Assembly (NCBI GenBank): GCA_035292585.1
Contig: DATDPU010000089.1
Span: 62,001-126,000 of the forward strand
From: DASSFZ01 sp035292585
GTDB taxonomy: Bacteria > Chloroflexota > Anaerolineae > Fen-1058
DNA: 64,000 nucleotides
Reading direction: 5' to 3'
Within the stretch, counting starts at the first letter, position 1. Each line of letters begins with the position of its first letter. Of this stretch, positions 48,963 to 57,444 are shown one piece after another. The notes below the pieces were generated by a model. That model saw only the letters and a program-made list of their open reading frames with translations. It did not search any database and was not told where the DNA came from. Both the position numbers and the translations under genes were made by a program.

Positions 48963-49694
48963 ATGCAGAGCCTATCTATCGTGATACCCGCCTACAACGA
49001 AGAAGCCAACGTCGCGGATGCCGTTCGCCGTGTCTCCAGCGTCGCGCAGCAGCTGGACGCGGACTACGAAATCCTCGTCGTCAACGATGGCAGTCGCGAT
49101 CGCACCGGCGAGCTCATTCGAGAACTCATTCCCAGCATTCCCAATTTGAAGCTGGTCGAGCACGCGCCCAACCGGGGTTACGGCGGCGCGCTCAAGGCCG
49201 GCTTCGCTGCGGCCGCCAAAGACCTGATTGCCTTCACACCGGCCGATAACCAGTTTGACTTCGAGGAGATTCGCCGGCTGCTGGCTAAACTCACGCCCGA
49301 TGTGGTGATGGTCAGCGGGCGGCGCGTCGACCGCAAAGACAGCCTGATCCGCAAATTCAACGGTTTCGGCTGGAACACCGTCGTGCGGTTGTTGTTCGGC
49401 TATTTGGTCAAAGACATCGACTGCGGGTTCAAGGTCTTCCGCCGCTCGGTTCTGGATCGGATTCACATCGAGTCGAACGGCGCCATGATCGACACCGAGA
49501 TGCTGGCCGAGCTACGCGCGCGCGGCTACAAAATCGCCGAGGCGCCGGTGACGCACCTGCCGCGCCTGGCCGGCTCGCCGACGGGCGCAAATCTCAAGGT
49601 GATCGTGCGCGCCTTCCGCGATCTCTTTCGGTTCCGCCTGCGACTATGGCGCGAGTTGCATGACGAGAAACGCGCTGCGCGTGAGAGAGCCTGA
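48963..49694 (+). CDS. Family 2 glycosyltransferase, dolichyl/polyprenyl-phosphate sugar synthase type
   Basis: 243 residues, GT2 fold: LSIVIPAYNEEANV, ILVVNDGSRDRTGEL, GYGGALKAGF, TPADNQFD (metal site region), SGRRVDRKD, and DIDCGFKVFRR. It lacks C-terminal membrane helices and has a basic amphipathic tail. Likely transfers a sugar from a nucleotide donor to a lipid phosphate carrier; the sugar is unknown. GAGG six bases upstream sets ATG 48963 rather than GTG 48957. Confidence 0.85.
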   Translation: MQSLSIVIPAYNEEANVADAVRRVSSVAQQLDADYEILVVNDGSRDRTGELIRELIPSIPNLKLVEHAPNRGYGGALKAGFAAAAKDLIAFTPADNQFDFEEIRRLLAKLTPDVVMVSGRRVDRKDSLIRKFNGFGWNTVVRLLFGYLVKDIDCGFKVFRRSVLDRIHIESNGAMIDTEMLAELRARGYKIAEAPVTHLPRLAGSPTGANLKVIVRAFRDLFRFRLRLWRELHDEKRAARERA

Positions 49695-49704
49695 CCACGG
49701 ATAA

Positions 49705-49776
49705 TACGAAATACCTGTTTACCTGTTACCGGTCTACCCGTTTGCCTGTAAACAAGTAGCAGGTAAACAAGTATGC
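49705..49776. repeat. Inverted heptamer array, TACCTGT family, copy 4
   Basis: ATACCTGTTTACCTG (49711-49725) opposes CAGGTAAACAAGTAT (49760-49774), 14 of 15 complementary. It fills the gap between the glycosyltransferase and moaC. Confidence 0.9.
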
Positions 49777-49783
49777 GCAACCT

Positions 49784-50272
49784 ATGAACGATCAGCCGCT
49801 CACGCACCTGGATAAACACGGGCATGCCCACATGGTTGACGTGGGCGCCAAGCCGGACACCCGGCGCACAGCCGTCGCGCGTGGTGAAGTTCAGCTATCC
49901 ACGGAGACGCTCGCGCAGATTCTCAGCGGCGGCGCGCCGAAAGGCGACGTGTTCGCCGTCGCGCGCATTGCCGGCATCCTGGCCGCCAAGCGCACCAGCG
50001 AGCTCATTCCCTTGTGCCATCCACTGGCCCTGACGCACGTCGCTGTCGAGCTGCAAGCGAAGACCGGGACGCTCGTCGAGATCACCGCGCGAGTGGAGAC
50101 GGTCGGCAAGACCGGCGCCGAGATGGAAGCGCTCACCGCCGTCAGCGTTGCGGCGTTGACCGTCTACGATATGATCAAGGCGCTCCAACGCGACGCCCGT
50201 ATCGGCAACATTCGCTTGATTGAGAAGCACGGTGGTAAGAGTGGAGATATCGTGTTGGAGGTGGGCGATTAG
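49784..50272 (+). CDS. moaC: Cyclic pyranopterin monophosphate synthase MoaC
   Basis: 162 residues. MoaC makes cyclic pyranopterin monophosphate in molybdenum cofactor synthesis. Family motifs: MVDVGAKPDT, AGILAAKRTSELIPLCHPL, KTGAEMEALTAVSVAALTVYDM(I)KA and the C-terminal GGKSG. It stands 15 bases before a moaD-moaE fusion. moaA, which makes its substrate, is not in the window. Confidence 0.95.
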   Translation: MNDQPLTHLDKHGHAHMVDVGAKPDTRRTAVARGEVQLSTETLAQILSGGAPKGDVFAVARIAGILAAKRTSELIPLCHPLALTHVAVELQAKTGTLVEITARVETVGKTGAEMEALTAVSVAALTVYDMIKALQRDARIGNIRLIEKHGGKSGDIVLEVGD

Positions 50273-50287
50273 CGTCTGGAGGTTGGG

Positions 50288-51010
50288 ATGAGGATCGAAG
50301 TCCAGTTGTTCGCAACCTTGCGCGATCGGGCGGGCGCAAAAACCGTCTCGCTCGATCTGCCTGACGAGAGCGCCACAGTCGGCCAGTTGCTCGATCGCCT
50401 GGCGGCGACTTACCCGGCGCTGGCACTGGCGTTGCCTAGCACGATTGTCGCGGTGAACCAGGAATTCGCTTTCCGCCCCACCCTACTCCACACCGGCGAC
50501 GAAATCGCGTTGTTCCCACCCGTCAGCGGCGGGGCCGGTTTTCCGGAACTCTTCAGGATCACCGACGGCTCGATCGACTTGAATGAGATCGTCGCGCAGG
50601 TGACGCGGCCGACCACCGGCGCGGTGTGCACTTTCACCGGGACCGTGCGCGGTCAGTCGGAGCAACGCGAAACCGCGCGCCTGGATTATGAGGCGTACAC
50701 GCCGATGGCGGAAGCGAAGCTGCGGCAAGTGGCGCAGGAAATCCGCGAACGCTGGCCCCAGATCGAAGGCATTTCGATCGTGCAGCGCGTGGGGCGCTTA
50801 ACGGTGGGCGAATTCACCGTGCTGATCGCCGTCTCGGCCGGGCATCGCTACGACGGCGTATTCGAGGCCGCGCGCTATGGCATCGACCGGCTCAAGGAAA
50901 TCGTACCGGTCTGGAAGAAAGAGATCGGGCCGCGCGGGGAGGAGTGGGTCGAAGGCCAGTATCAGCCCACCCCGGCCGATGCGCACGGCGCGCCGATTTA
51001 CGAACCTTGA
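50288..51010 (+). CDS. MoaD-MoaE fusion, molybdopterin synthase
   Basis: 240 residues. Residues 1-80 are MoaD (sulfur carrier) ending in VSGG, and residues 90-240 are MoaE (TGAVCTFTGTVRGQ, LDYEAYTPMAE, HRYDGVFEAARYGIDRLKE, PVWKKE). The MoaD diglycine is internal, so it must be freed by cleavage after the second Gly to accept sulfur, as reported for mycobacterial MoaX. GGAGG lies five bases before ATG 50288; it follows moaC directly. Confidence 0.92.
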   Translation: MRIEVQLFATLRDRAGAKTVSLDLPDESATVGQLLDRLAATYPALALALPSTIVAVNQEFAFRPTLLHTGDEIALFPPVSGGAGFPELFRITDGSIDLNEIVAQVTRPTTGAVCTFTGTVRGQSEQRETARLDYEAYTPMAEAKLRQVAQEIRERWPQIEGISIVQRVGRLTVGEFTVLIAVSAGHRYDGVFEAARYGIDRLKEIVPVWKKEIGPRGEEWVEGQYQPTPADAHGAPIYEP

Positions 51011-51072
51011 GCAAAGATCGGGGTTATAGATTGCGGCAGGAGGCTGCGCCCGATCAACACTTCGAGGGATGC

Positions 51073-52317
51073 ATGGAGAGCGATCATCGCGTTGTGATAA
51101 CCGGCATGGGCACACTCAATCCACTGGGGCTGGACGTGGAATCGTCGTGGAAGAACGCTCTCGCCGGCGTCTCGGGCGTGGGGCCGATCACGCTCTTTGA
51201 TTCCAGCCCGCTACAAGTCCACATCGCGGCCGAGCTCAAAGGTTTCGAGCCGGCCAACTACATGGACCCCAAGGAGGCGCGCCGGCGCGATCGGGTCACG
51301 CAGCTCGCCATCGCCGCCTCCAGAGAAGCCCTGAAAATGTCGGGCTTGCAGATCGATGCCGAATTATCGGATGAGATGGGCGTCTATGTTGGCACCGGCG
51401 TCGGCGGGCTACAGAGCTTCTACGACGCCGTGCAGATCGTGCTGACGGAAGGCCCGCGCCGGATCAGCCCGTTCGTCATCCCGATGATCCTCAACGATGG
51501 CTCATCCAGCGCGATCGCGATCGAATACCAGGTGCGCGGCCTGAACTTCTCGCCGATCACGGCGTGCGCCGCCGGTTCCGATGCCATCGGCATGGCCTTT
51601 CACGCCATCCGCCAGGGCGAGGCGCGCGCGATGATCGCCGGCGGGGCCGAAGCGCCGATCGTCATGGTCGGCATGGCCGCTTTCGATCGCACCGGCGCCT
51701 GCTCGCGCAAAAACGATGATCCGACGCGCGCCAGCCGTCCTTTCGAAAAGAACCGGCAAGGCTTGGTGTTCGGCGAAGGCGCGGCGATTTTCGTGCTGGA
51801 AGACCTGGACTTTGCCCTGGCGCGCGGCGCCACCCCACTGGCCGAGATTGTCGGCTATGGCGCAACATCCGATGCGTTCCACATGACCGCGCCGCTGGAA
51901 GACGGGTCGGGCGCGGCGCGAGCGATGAAGAAGGCCCTACGGGATGCGAAGTTGACTATCGACGAGGTGGACTGGATCAGCGCGCACGGTACGGCCACGC
52001 AGCTCAACGATCGGATGGAGACGCTGGCCGTCAAGTCGGTCTTCGGCGAGCGGGCGTACAACCTGCCCATCAGCGGGACGAAATCGATGACCGGCCATAT
52101 CATGGGCGCGACCGGCGCGATCGAAGTGTCGTGGTGCATCAAGGCGATCCAGGAGGGGCGTATCCCCCCGACGATCAACTACGAGACCCCCGATCCGGAG
52201 TGCGACCTGGACTACACGCCGAACGAGGCGCGCCGCTATACCGTCAACGTGGCGATGACGAACGCCTTCGGTTTCGGCGGGCACAATAGCGTGTTGATTC
52301 TCAAGCGATACGAGTAA
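51073..52317 (+). CDS. fabF: Beta-ketoacyl-ACP synthase II
   Basis: 414 residues. Elongating condensing enzyme of type II fatty acid synthesis. Catalytic Cys in TACAAGSDA, His in SAHGTATQLND and His in GHIMGATGAIE, and the C-terminal NAFGFGGHN. GAGGG four bases upstream and the family start (MESDHRVVITGMG) support ATG 51073; the upstream extension overlaps moaD-E and is rejected. No ACP or other fab gene adjoins; rnc follows 65 bases later. Confidence 0.94.
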   Translation: MESDHRVVITGMGTLNPLGLDVESSWKNALAGVSGVGPITLFDSSPLQVHIAAELKGFEPANYMDPKEARRRDRVTQLAIAASREALKMSGLQIDAELSDEMGVYVGTGVGGLQSFYDAVQIVLTEGPRRISPFVIPMILNDGSSSAIAIEYQVRGLNFSPITACAAGSDAIGMAFHAIRQGEARAMIAGGAEAPIVMVGMAAFDRTGACSRKNDDPTRASRPFEKNRQGLVFGEGAAIFVLEDLDFALARGATPLAEIVGYGATSDAFHMTAPLEDGSGAARAMKKALRDAKLTIDEVDWISAHGTATQLNDRMETLAVKSVFGERAYNLPISGTKSMTGHIMGATGAIEVSWCIKAIQEGRIPPTINYETPDPECDLDYTPNEARRYTVNVAMTNAFGFGGHNSVLILKRYE

Positions 52318-52321
52318 ATTA

Positions 52322-52372
52322 AAACGTAAAGCGTGAAACGTAATGTTGGCTTACGCTTCACGTTTTACGTCT
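52322..52372 (+). promoter_or_regulatory. 22-pair hairpin (heptamer array) in the rnc leader
   Basis: Left arm 52322-52343 (AAACGTA AAGCGTG AAACGTA units) pairs with 52351-52372 (TTACGCT TCACGTT TTACGTC) over 22 positions with two A-C mismatches and one G-U; loop TGTTGGC. It is 10 bases from the rnc ATG, and its length fits an RNase III substrate. Confidence 0.75.
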
Positions 52373-52382
52373 CACGTTCGGT

Positions 52383-53051
52383 ATGGCAGACCTACCCACC
52401 TTCCGCGATCCTTCGCTCCTCGAACGCGCCCTCACGCATCGCTCTTATCTGAACGAGCATCCTGAGCTGGCGCTGGAGGATAACGAGCGGCTCGAGTTCC
52501 TGGGCGATGCCGTGCTCGATTTCATCACCGGCGCCTGGCTCTACAATCGCTTTCCTGAGTTGCGCGAAGGGCGCTTGACCTCGCTGCGGGCCGCGCTGGT
52601 CAAAACCGAAACGCTGGCCGAATTCGCGCGCCGGATCGGCGTCAATGCGCACTTACGCTTGGGGAAGGGCGAGGCGGAGACCGGCGGGCGCGGCCGCATG
52701 TCGATGCTGGCGGACGCGTTCGAAGCGGTGCTGGGGGCGCTGTACCTCGATCAGGGGTTGAGCGCCGTACAGGAGTATCTGGAACAGCTGTTGCCGGAGG
52801 AAACCGATCGCATTCTCGCCGAGGAACGCGATCGCGATGCGAAGAGCGTGCTGCAAGAGTGGAGCCAGGCCGAGCGCGGCATCACCCCGCGTTATCGCAC
52901 GGTGTTCGAGTCGGGGCCGGATCACGCCAAAGTATTCACCGTCGAGGTGCGCTTGGGTGATGAGATCGTCGGGCACGGCGAGGGGCTGAGTAAACAATCG
53001 GCGGCCCAGGCCGCGGCCACCGATGCGCTGAAACGGTTGGGGATAATCTGA
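52383..53051 (+). CDS. rnc: Ribonuclease III
   Basis: 222 residues. RNase III domain with the signature NERLEFLGDAVLDFI and second acidic cluster ADAFEAVLGALYLD; C-terminal dsRNA-binding domain (KSVLQEWSQ ... GLSKQSAAQAAATDALKRL). Cuts double-stranded RNA in rRNA and mRNA processing. No Shine-Dalgarno is visible; the ATG lies just after a long hairpin, which may itself be a target for autoregulation, as known for E. coli rnc. The end is 11 bases from the end of the converging yqeB gene. Confidence 0.95.
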   Translation: MADLPTFRDPSLLERALTHRSYLNEHPELALEDNERLEFLGDAVLDFITGAWLYNRFPELREGRLTSLRAALVKTETLAEFARRIGVNAHLRLGKGEAETGGRGRMSMLADAFEAVLGALYLDQGLSAVQEYLEQLLPEETDRILAEERDRDAKSVLQEWSQAERGITPRYRTVFESGPDHAKVFTVEVRLGDEIVGHGEGLSKQSAAQAAATDALKRLGII

Positions 53052-53062
53052 GGGATTGAGCC

Positions 53063-53860
53063 TTAGATCCGCCTGAGATGCAACACCGCCTCCAACACCC
53101 CGCCGCCCACCGCCCACGACTTATCCGAAACCGTGAAGCAGTGTTCCGCCATACCACGCGGATCAACATCGGCCACTTTCATGCCGGCGGACACCGTCAG
53201 CCCGTCGTGCAGCACACCGCGCAGCACCCCAGCGATCTGTGCAGCGATCGGCAGCTCCCCTACCCGGCCAACGACTTCGCCTTTTGTTACGCGCTCGCCG
53301 ATTTTCTTCAAGGCTCGAAACTCTCCGCCGCCCGGCGCGCGCAGCGCCCGCTTCGCATCCTCGCTGCCGAGCGTGCCCGGCGTTCCCGTATCGGCTTGCG
53401 CCGAACCGGAGTAATACACTCGGCCCAGAGAGTGACCCCGGTTTGTTTCGACGACCGCATGGCAATCGCCGCCGGCGACAAAGCCGGGACCGAGGGCGAC
53501 AACGATCGGGGCCGCGTCGATGCGGGTACCGGTATTGCGCTTCGCCATGATCGCATCGACCAGCGCGGCGGGACGAAGCCGGGACAAGCTCGCAGCCTGC
53601 GGATCGACGAGAACCGGGACTTCGCCGCGCGCCCCGATCGAGGCCAGGTCGTCATCGAACCGCGCCAGGCGCGCCGTGGTATCTTCAACCGCAACCGAAC
53701 CGTCATACACCGCCGCGGCAAAAGCCACGGCCCGGCGGATGACGGTCGGCTGGGGCGCTTCGAGAACGACGACGCGGAAATGCGCGCGCTGCAATCGCAG
53801 CGCCACGCCCGTACCTAAATCGCCTCCACCCCGCACCGCCACGAGCAAGCGTTCACTCAT
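53063..53860 (-). CDS. yqeB: Selenium-dependent molybdenum hydroxylase accessory protein (YqeB/EF2563 family)
   Basis: 265 residues. Rossmann-like start VAVRGGGDLGTGVALRLQRAHF, VVVLEAPQPTVIRRAVAFAAAVYDG, MAKRNTGT, VALGPGFVAGGDCHAVVETNRGH, LGRVYYSGSAQADTG and a biotinyl-like end. The family is found with selenium-dependent molybdenum hydroxylases such as selenium-requiring xanthine dehydrogenase and is used, with SelD, as a marker of the Se-cofactor trait. ATG 53860 overlaps the MFS stop (53855-53853) by eight bases, so it is the last gene of the minus-strand set. Confidence 0.85.
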   Translation of the reverse strand: MSERLLVAVRGGGDLGTGVALRLQRAHFRVVVLEAPQPTVIRRAVAFAAAVYDGSVAVEDTTARLARFDDDLASIGARGEVPVLVDPQAASLSRLRPAALVDAIMAKRNTGTRIDAAPIVVALGPGFVAGGDCHAVVETNRGHSLGRVYYSGSAQADTGTPGTLGSEDAKRALRAPGGGEFRALKKIGERVTKGEVVGRVGELPIAAQIAGVLRGVLHDGLTVSAGMKVADVDPRGMAEHCFTVSDKSWAVGGGVLEAVLHLRRI

Positions 53861-55139
53861 GCGCAGCACTCGTCTCCACTGCCGCGAATTCGCGCGGTTC
53901 GCGCATCTTGTAGATCAGCCAGATACTGAGCACGCTGCACGCCAGGCCGAACACGAACACGCTCGGCAGTCCGATTAAATCGACCAGCGCCCCGCCCAGC
54001 GAGGTGCTCAACAAAGCCACGCCCAGCACGCTGTTTAACATGCCGATGTAAATCGCCCGATCACGCGGCGGCGCCAAATCGAGCAGCAGGCTGATCGCGC
54101 CCACGCCGATTCCGGATTCGAACAGCCCCCACAATACAAACACCGACACGTAGAAATAGGCCCACTCCGCCTGCGGCACGGTCGTCAGGCTCAAGGCTGG
54201 TTTCACGATCAGCGCGACGCCCGGCATTAAGGCCCCGAACACGAGGGCGATCAGCATCACCAAGCGGTTGCCGCGCCGATCGCTGAGGCGCGCCCAGACC
54301 GGGTTGGCGGCCAGGAACGAGATCGTCCGCGCGGCGAGAAACACGCTGATAAAGCGGTCGTCCGCGCCCAGCTCGCGCGTGGCGTATAACCCGTAGAACG
54401 GCGCGGCCATGTAACTCAGCATCAGCAGCACCCGCCCACCCAGTAGAAACCGGAAATCGCGGTGGTCGCGCGGCAAGCGCGCCGCACGGCGCACATGTTG
54501 CCGCAGCGTATTCAGCTCTTCGCGGATTTCGCCGGGCGGTTCGCGAATGAGGCTGAACGCGAGCAGGCCGAGCGAGGCCGCCACCCAGGACAGCACGAGC
54601 AGCAGGCCGATGGCGGCGAAATACGACAAGCCCAGGTCTCCACCGAGCGCCGCGTGGATGATCGCGCTGGCGACCAGGCCCAGCAGGCTGCCGAAGAACA
54701 AACGGCTGGCGAAGAACGTGCCCCGCCGCCGGCTGGGGATGGTCTTGGCCACGATATCCATGAACGACAAGCCCGACACGCCAGAAGCAAAACTGTTGAT
54801 GCTATACAACCCGTAGAAGATCAACAGCAGTGCGAGCGGGTTATGCGGCAGCGCGAACACGGCCAGCCCCATGCCCAGCCACGCCAGTGAGCGCACCGCC
54901 GACATCACCCGATAGATGGGCAGCATCCGATCGCGATACTGCAAGTAGGACGCGACGAAGAGCTGGGGCAGGAACCAACCCGCATCACGCAGCGGCACGA
55001 CCAGGCCGATCAAAAAGTTCGACGTGGTCAGCTTGCCGATGAAATTGGTCAACACCAGATCGGCGGCGATCAACGACTCGGCAAAGATAAAGGCCGCGCC
55101 GTTGAAGACGCCCAGGAAGAAGCTGCGACGCGCATTCAA
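53853..55139 (-). CDS. MFS transporter
   Basis: About 428 residues with about 12 transmembrane helices (FFLGVFNGAAFIFAESLIAADLVL ... VFVFGLACSVLSIWLIYKM). Conserved MFS-like loops include SRRRGTFFASRLF and ARLSDRRGN. Substrate is unknown. The upstream ORF overlaps the RNase HI-like gene by more than 120 bases; TTG 55139, whose TTGA overlaps the RNase H stop (55138-55136), is the likely start. No signal that it imports selenium or molybdenum. Confidence 0.7.
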   Translation of the reverse strand: MNARRSFFLGVFNGAAFIFAESLIAADLVLTNFIGKLTTSNFLIGLVVPLRDAGWFLPQLFVASYLQYRDRMLPIYRVMSAVRSLAWLGMGLAVFALPHNPLALLLIFYGLYSINSFASGVSGLSFMDIVAKTIPSRRRGTFFASRLFFGSLLGLVASAIIHAALGGDLGLSYFAAIGLLLVLSWVAASLGLLAFSLIREPPGEIREELNTLRQHVRRAARLPRDHRDFRFLLGGRVLLMLSYMAAPFYGLYATRELGADDRFISVFLAARTISFLAANPVWARLSDRRGNRLVMLIALVFGALMPGVALIVKPALSLTTVPQAEWAYFYVSVFVLWGLFESGIGVGAISLLLDLAPPRDRAIYIGMLNSVLGVALLSTSLGGALVDLIGLPSVFVFGLACSVLSIWLIYKMREPREFAAVETSAAHE

Positions 55140-55693
55140 TGTCCTAGCAACTTCACCGTCGCCTCGCGCGGCTGGGGCGTAAGCCGGTTGGCCCGGAAAC
55201 GCTGCAGCGCTCGTCGGACCGAGTCCCGCATCAAGCGCATGCGTTCGTCCTTCGCCTTCCAATCCCCCGCTACCTGATTCAATACCAATGCGCTGTCGCC
55301 GCGCACTTCGATAGTGAACTCTTCGGGCAAGCGCGCGGCGCGCTCGATCCGGCCCTGCACGTCGTCCAGCGCCTGCAACAGCGTGGCGTACTCGGCTTCG
55401 TTATTCGTCATGCCCTCCCCGAAGTTCAGGCGCTTCACTTCACGCCGATCGTCGGTGATGACGACATACGATCCATATCCCCGACCGGGATTACCCAGGC
55501 TTCCGCCGTCAAACACGATCACATAGTCCGCCGGGCCGGTTAGTGTATTGGCGGCAAACTCGCTGAACAAGGTTGGCTGCGTCGCGCGCGCCAGTATGGG
55601 CCTGACCCCCAGCCGTGAAAACAACTCGCGCCGCTCCGCTTCTGAGAGCGCGGCGATGGCAGCCAACACTGCGTCGATCTTCGCTCCAGACAT
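55136..55693 (-). CDS. RNase HI-like protein
   Basis: 185 residues. A 60-residue N-terminal extension precedes a ribonuclease H fold: FDGGSLGNPGRGYGSY, NNEAEYATLLQAL, VRGDSALVLNQVAGDWKAK. Asp/Glu/Asp of the active site are present. The fourth acidic residue normally found near the C-terminus is not seen: the chain ends PREATVKLLGH. Resembles the RNase HI branch that lacks the basic protrusion. It starts directly after the MBL gene stop. Confidence 0.8.
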   Translation of the reverse strand: MSGAKIDAVLAAIAALSEAERRELFSRLGVRPILARATQPTLFSEFAANTLTGPADYVIVFDGGSLGNPGRGYGSYVVITDDRREVKRLNFGEGMTNNEAEYATLLQALDDVQGRIERAARLPEEFTIEVRGDSALVLNQVAGDWKAKDERMRLMRDSVRRALQRFRANRLTPQPREATVKLLGH

Positions 55694-56740
55694 TTACACG
55701 ACCTTAGCGCGCGCGGCCGAACGGGTGGTTTTGGTTCGGACGGTCGTCTTGGCGCGGGTGGGGGCTTTTGTCTTTGGCTTCGCCGCGGCCGAAGTCGTGG
55801 GCTTTTTCGGCGCAACGGCCGGCCTTTTCTTAACCGGCTTAATCCGGCGCGGTTCGGTCTTGGGCGTCTCGCGCTCGGCCAGCAGACGCAAGCCGAGCCG
55901 ATAGAGATCATTTTCCATGCGCATGCGATCGTACAACGAGTAGAGATTTGCCAGGTGAAACTGCTGCACCAGGCCATGCAGCGGGATACGGCTCTTGCCG
56001 CACGCTTCGATGCTGTGCTCACGCACGGCGTCGCGCGGAGCGCGCTCGCGCATCAACCCCGCCACCAACGCCAGGATGCGGTTGAGGTAATTGACGTTGC
56101 TGTTGACCGACTCGTTGATCTCGCCGCGCAGGATCAACTCGCCGTGACCCTGTACGACATTCTCCAGACCAAACGACTTGATGCGGCGCAACGACTCGAT
56201 CAGCTGGCGCGGATCGCCGTCGACGATCATCGGGACCGGCGTCATCGTATCGGACGCGAACAGGATTTTGTCGTCTTTCAGATAAGCGGATACGCCGTCG
56301 GCGGAGTGTCCGGGCAAATGCGTCAACGCAATCACTTTCCCGCCCAGGCGTACGGATAGTTCGCCTTCATCGAATACGATGTCGGGCAGGCGCAGCGCTA
56401 CCTCGTAAAGTTCGGGGTTCTGTTCGCGCGCCGCCGCCAGCGCCGCCGCGCCGCGCTCGGCCAGCAAGGCGCGACACTGGGCATGCGCGATGATCGGCAC
56501 CCCCCGGAATAGGCTGGCGCCCAACGTGTGATCGACGTGATAATGTGTCAAAATCAGATAACGGATTCCGGCGGGTGAACGCTGGTTGAGAAAGTCCAGA
56601 ATTTGCCGCGTTTCAGAGGGAAAGGGCAGTGTGTCAATGACCACCACACCCTCAGGCGTAACGACTGCGCCCGCCGTGACTTGCGCGTACAAGCCGCTGG
56701 TGAAAACATACACATCGTCGGCAATGCGTTCTCGATACAT
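55694..56740 (-). CDS. MBL-fold hydrolase with Lys/Ala/Pro-rich tail
   Basis: 348 residues. Metallo-beta-lactamase fold with THYHVDHTLG (HxHxDH), HLPGHSADG, ASDTMTP and GHGELILRG, a hydrolase of the large glyoxalase II-like superfamily whose substrate I cannot name. The last about 75 residues are Lys/Thr/Ala/Pro-rich (KKRPAVAPKKPTTSAAAKPK), like a histone H1 tail and similar in style to the GyrA tail. RNase HI-like, MFS and yqeB genes follow in one direction with no gaps. Confidence 0.8.
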   Translation of the reverse strand: MYRERIADDVYVFTSGLYAQVTAGAVVTPEGVVVIDTLPFPSETRQILDFLNQRSPAGIRYLILTHYHVDHTLGASLFRGVPIIAHAQCRALLAERGAAALAAAREQNPELYEVALRLPDIVFDEGELSVRLGGKVIALTHLPGHSADGVSAYLKDDKILFASDTMTPVPMIVDGDPRQLIESLRRIKSFGLENVVQGHGELILRGEINESVNSNVNYLNRILALVAGLMRERAPRDAVREHSIEACGKSRIPLHGLVQQFHLANLYSLYDRMRMENDLYRLGLRLLAERETPKTEPRRIKPVKKRPAVAPKKPTTSAAAKPKTKAPTRAKTTVRTKTTRSAARAKVV

Positions 56741-56906
56741 TGAACTTTCGCCCGTCTTGGTTGGAAGTAAGGAACTTTGCTAAACAGCAGGGTGAGCGGG
56801 CGTAAGATTAGCACATTTGAAATAGCACTGTCAAGGCGCGTTCGCGCAGTGGGCAGGGCAATCGCATCTAATATGTCAATACCCGATCGGCTCTGAAAAT
56901 AGGCCA

Positions 56907-56942
56907 CTGCTCTCGGCCCGCGTCCGCGCGGGCCGAGAGCAG
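56907..56942. repeat. 16-bp perfect palindrome upstream of the MBL gene
   Basis: CTGCTCTCGGCCCGCG / CGCGGGCCGAGAGCAG around TCCG. It lies between the MBL gene start and the 6S RNA end. No T run is adjacent. The remaining part of 56741-57122 has no gene that I can support. Confidence 0.85.
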
Positions 56943-57046
56943 CGGACGGGGACGCGGACGGTGAGCCATCCCGTCTGTATTTGCGCTGTGCGAGAATTTA
57001 GATGCGCTTGCCCTGACGTGGTGGGGTGCAAGGGCACTACGGAGCG

Positions 57047-57071
57047 CGGACAGCAGTGCAACTGCTGTCCG
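57047..57071. repeat. 11-bp perfect hairpin
   Basis: CGGACAGCAGT / ACTGCTGTCCG with a GCA loop, 52 bases beyond the 6S terminator. Its function is unknown; possibly operator-like or an RNA hairpin upstream of the MBL gene. Confidence 0.7.
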
Positions 57072-57122
57072 AACTGCCGTAATCATCGGTGTTAATTGGA
57101 ACTAACGGACGGGGATTGCGCG

Positions 57123-57337
57123 AAAAAAGGCCGCTCGTTATGAGTGGCCTTCATTATTCAGTCGCCCCGCCATGCCGTGTGTCGCAAGGTTTTGAACCTG
57201 CTTTCGCAGGTGGGAGCCTGACCTGTCAGTTCAGCCTTGCCTGACGGCTACCGCATCCCTGACTAGAGAAGCGGCTCCCTCATTCATGGGTGTTGGCTCA
57301 AAACGCGTAGGCAACATCACGCGCACAGCAGGGTTCG
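57123..57337 (-). ncRNA. ssrS: 6S RNA (SsrS), downstream of aspS
   Basis: 6S RNA mimics an open promoter and binds sigma-70 RNA polymerase. The transcript of about 215 bases folds as a long rod. Its 5' CCCUGCUGUGC pairs with 3' GCAUGGCGGGG; inner CGUG/CACG, UGUUGC/GCGACA and GUUUUGA/UCAAAAC stems lead to a central bubble with a CCUGC-GAAA-GCAGG hairpin on the 3' side, then GGGAGCC/GGCUCCC and a terminal GUCAG/CUGAC stem. It ends in AAGGCC ... GGCCTTTTTT. It has its own promoter and follows aspS in the same direction, as bsrA (6S-1) does in Bacillus subtilis. Identification rests on structure and position. Confidence 0.75.
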
Positions 57338-57343
57338 CTGGGG

Positions 57344-57372
57344 ACTATACCACAGATGGCTTTTTCTCGCAA
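57344..57372 (-). promoter_or_regulatory. 6S RNA promoter
   Basis: Minus strand TTGCGA (57372-57367), 17-base spacer, TATAGT (57349-57344) preceded by TGG. Start of RNA is near 57337. Confidence 0.7.
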
Positions 57373-57444
57373 GGGATTTATATCCACTCTAGATTAATTT
57401 TAAGGCGCGATAGCCAGATAGTCATGCGGGGGTTGACAGACCGT

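Noticed and set aside
49705..49776. CRISPR array
   Set aside because: Units are 7 bases with no spacers of constant length; no cas genes.
56741..57122. Small protein-coding genes in the gap before the 6S RNA
   Set aside because: Short ORFs there lack ribosome sites and are broken by strong palindromes; nothing supports coding.
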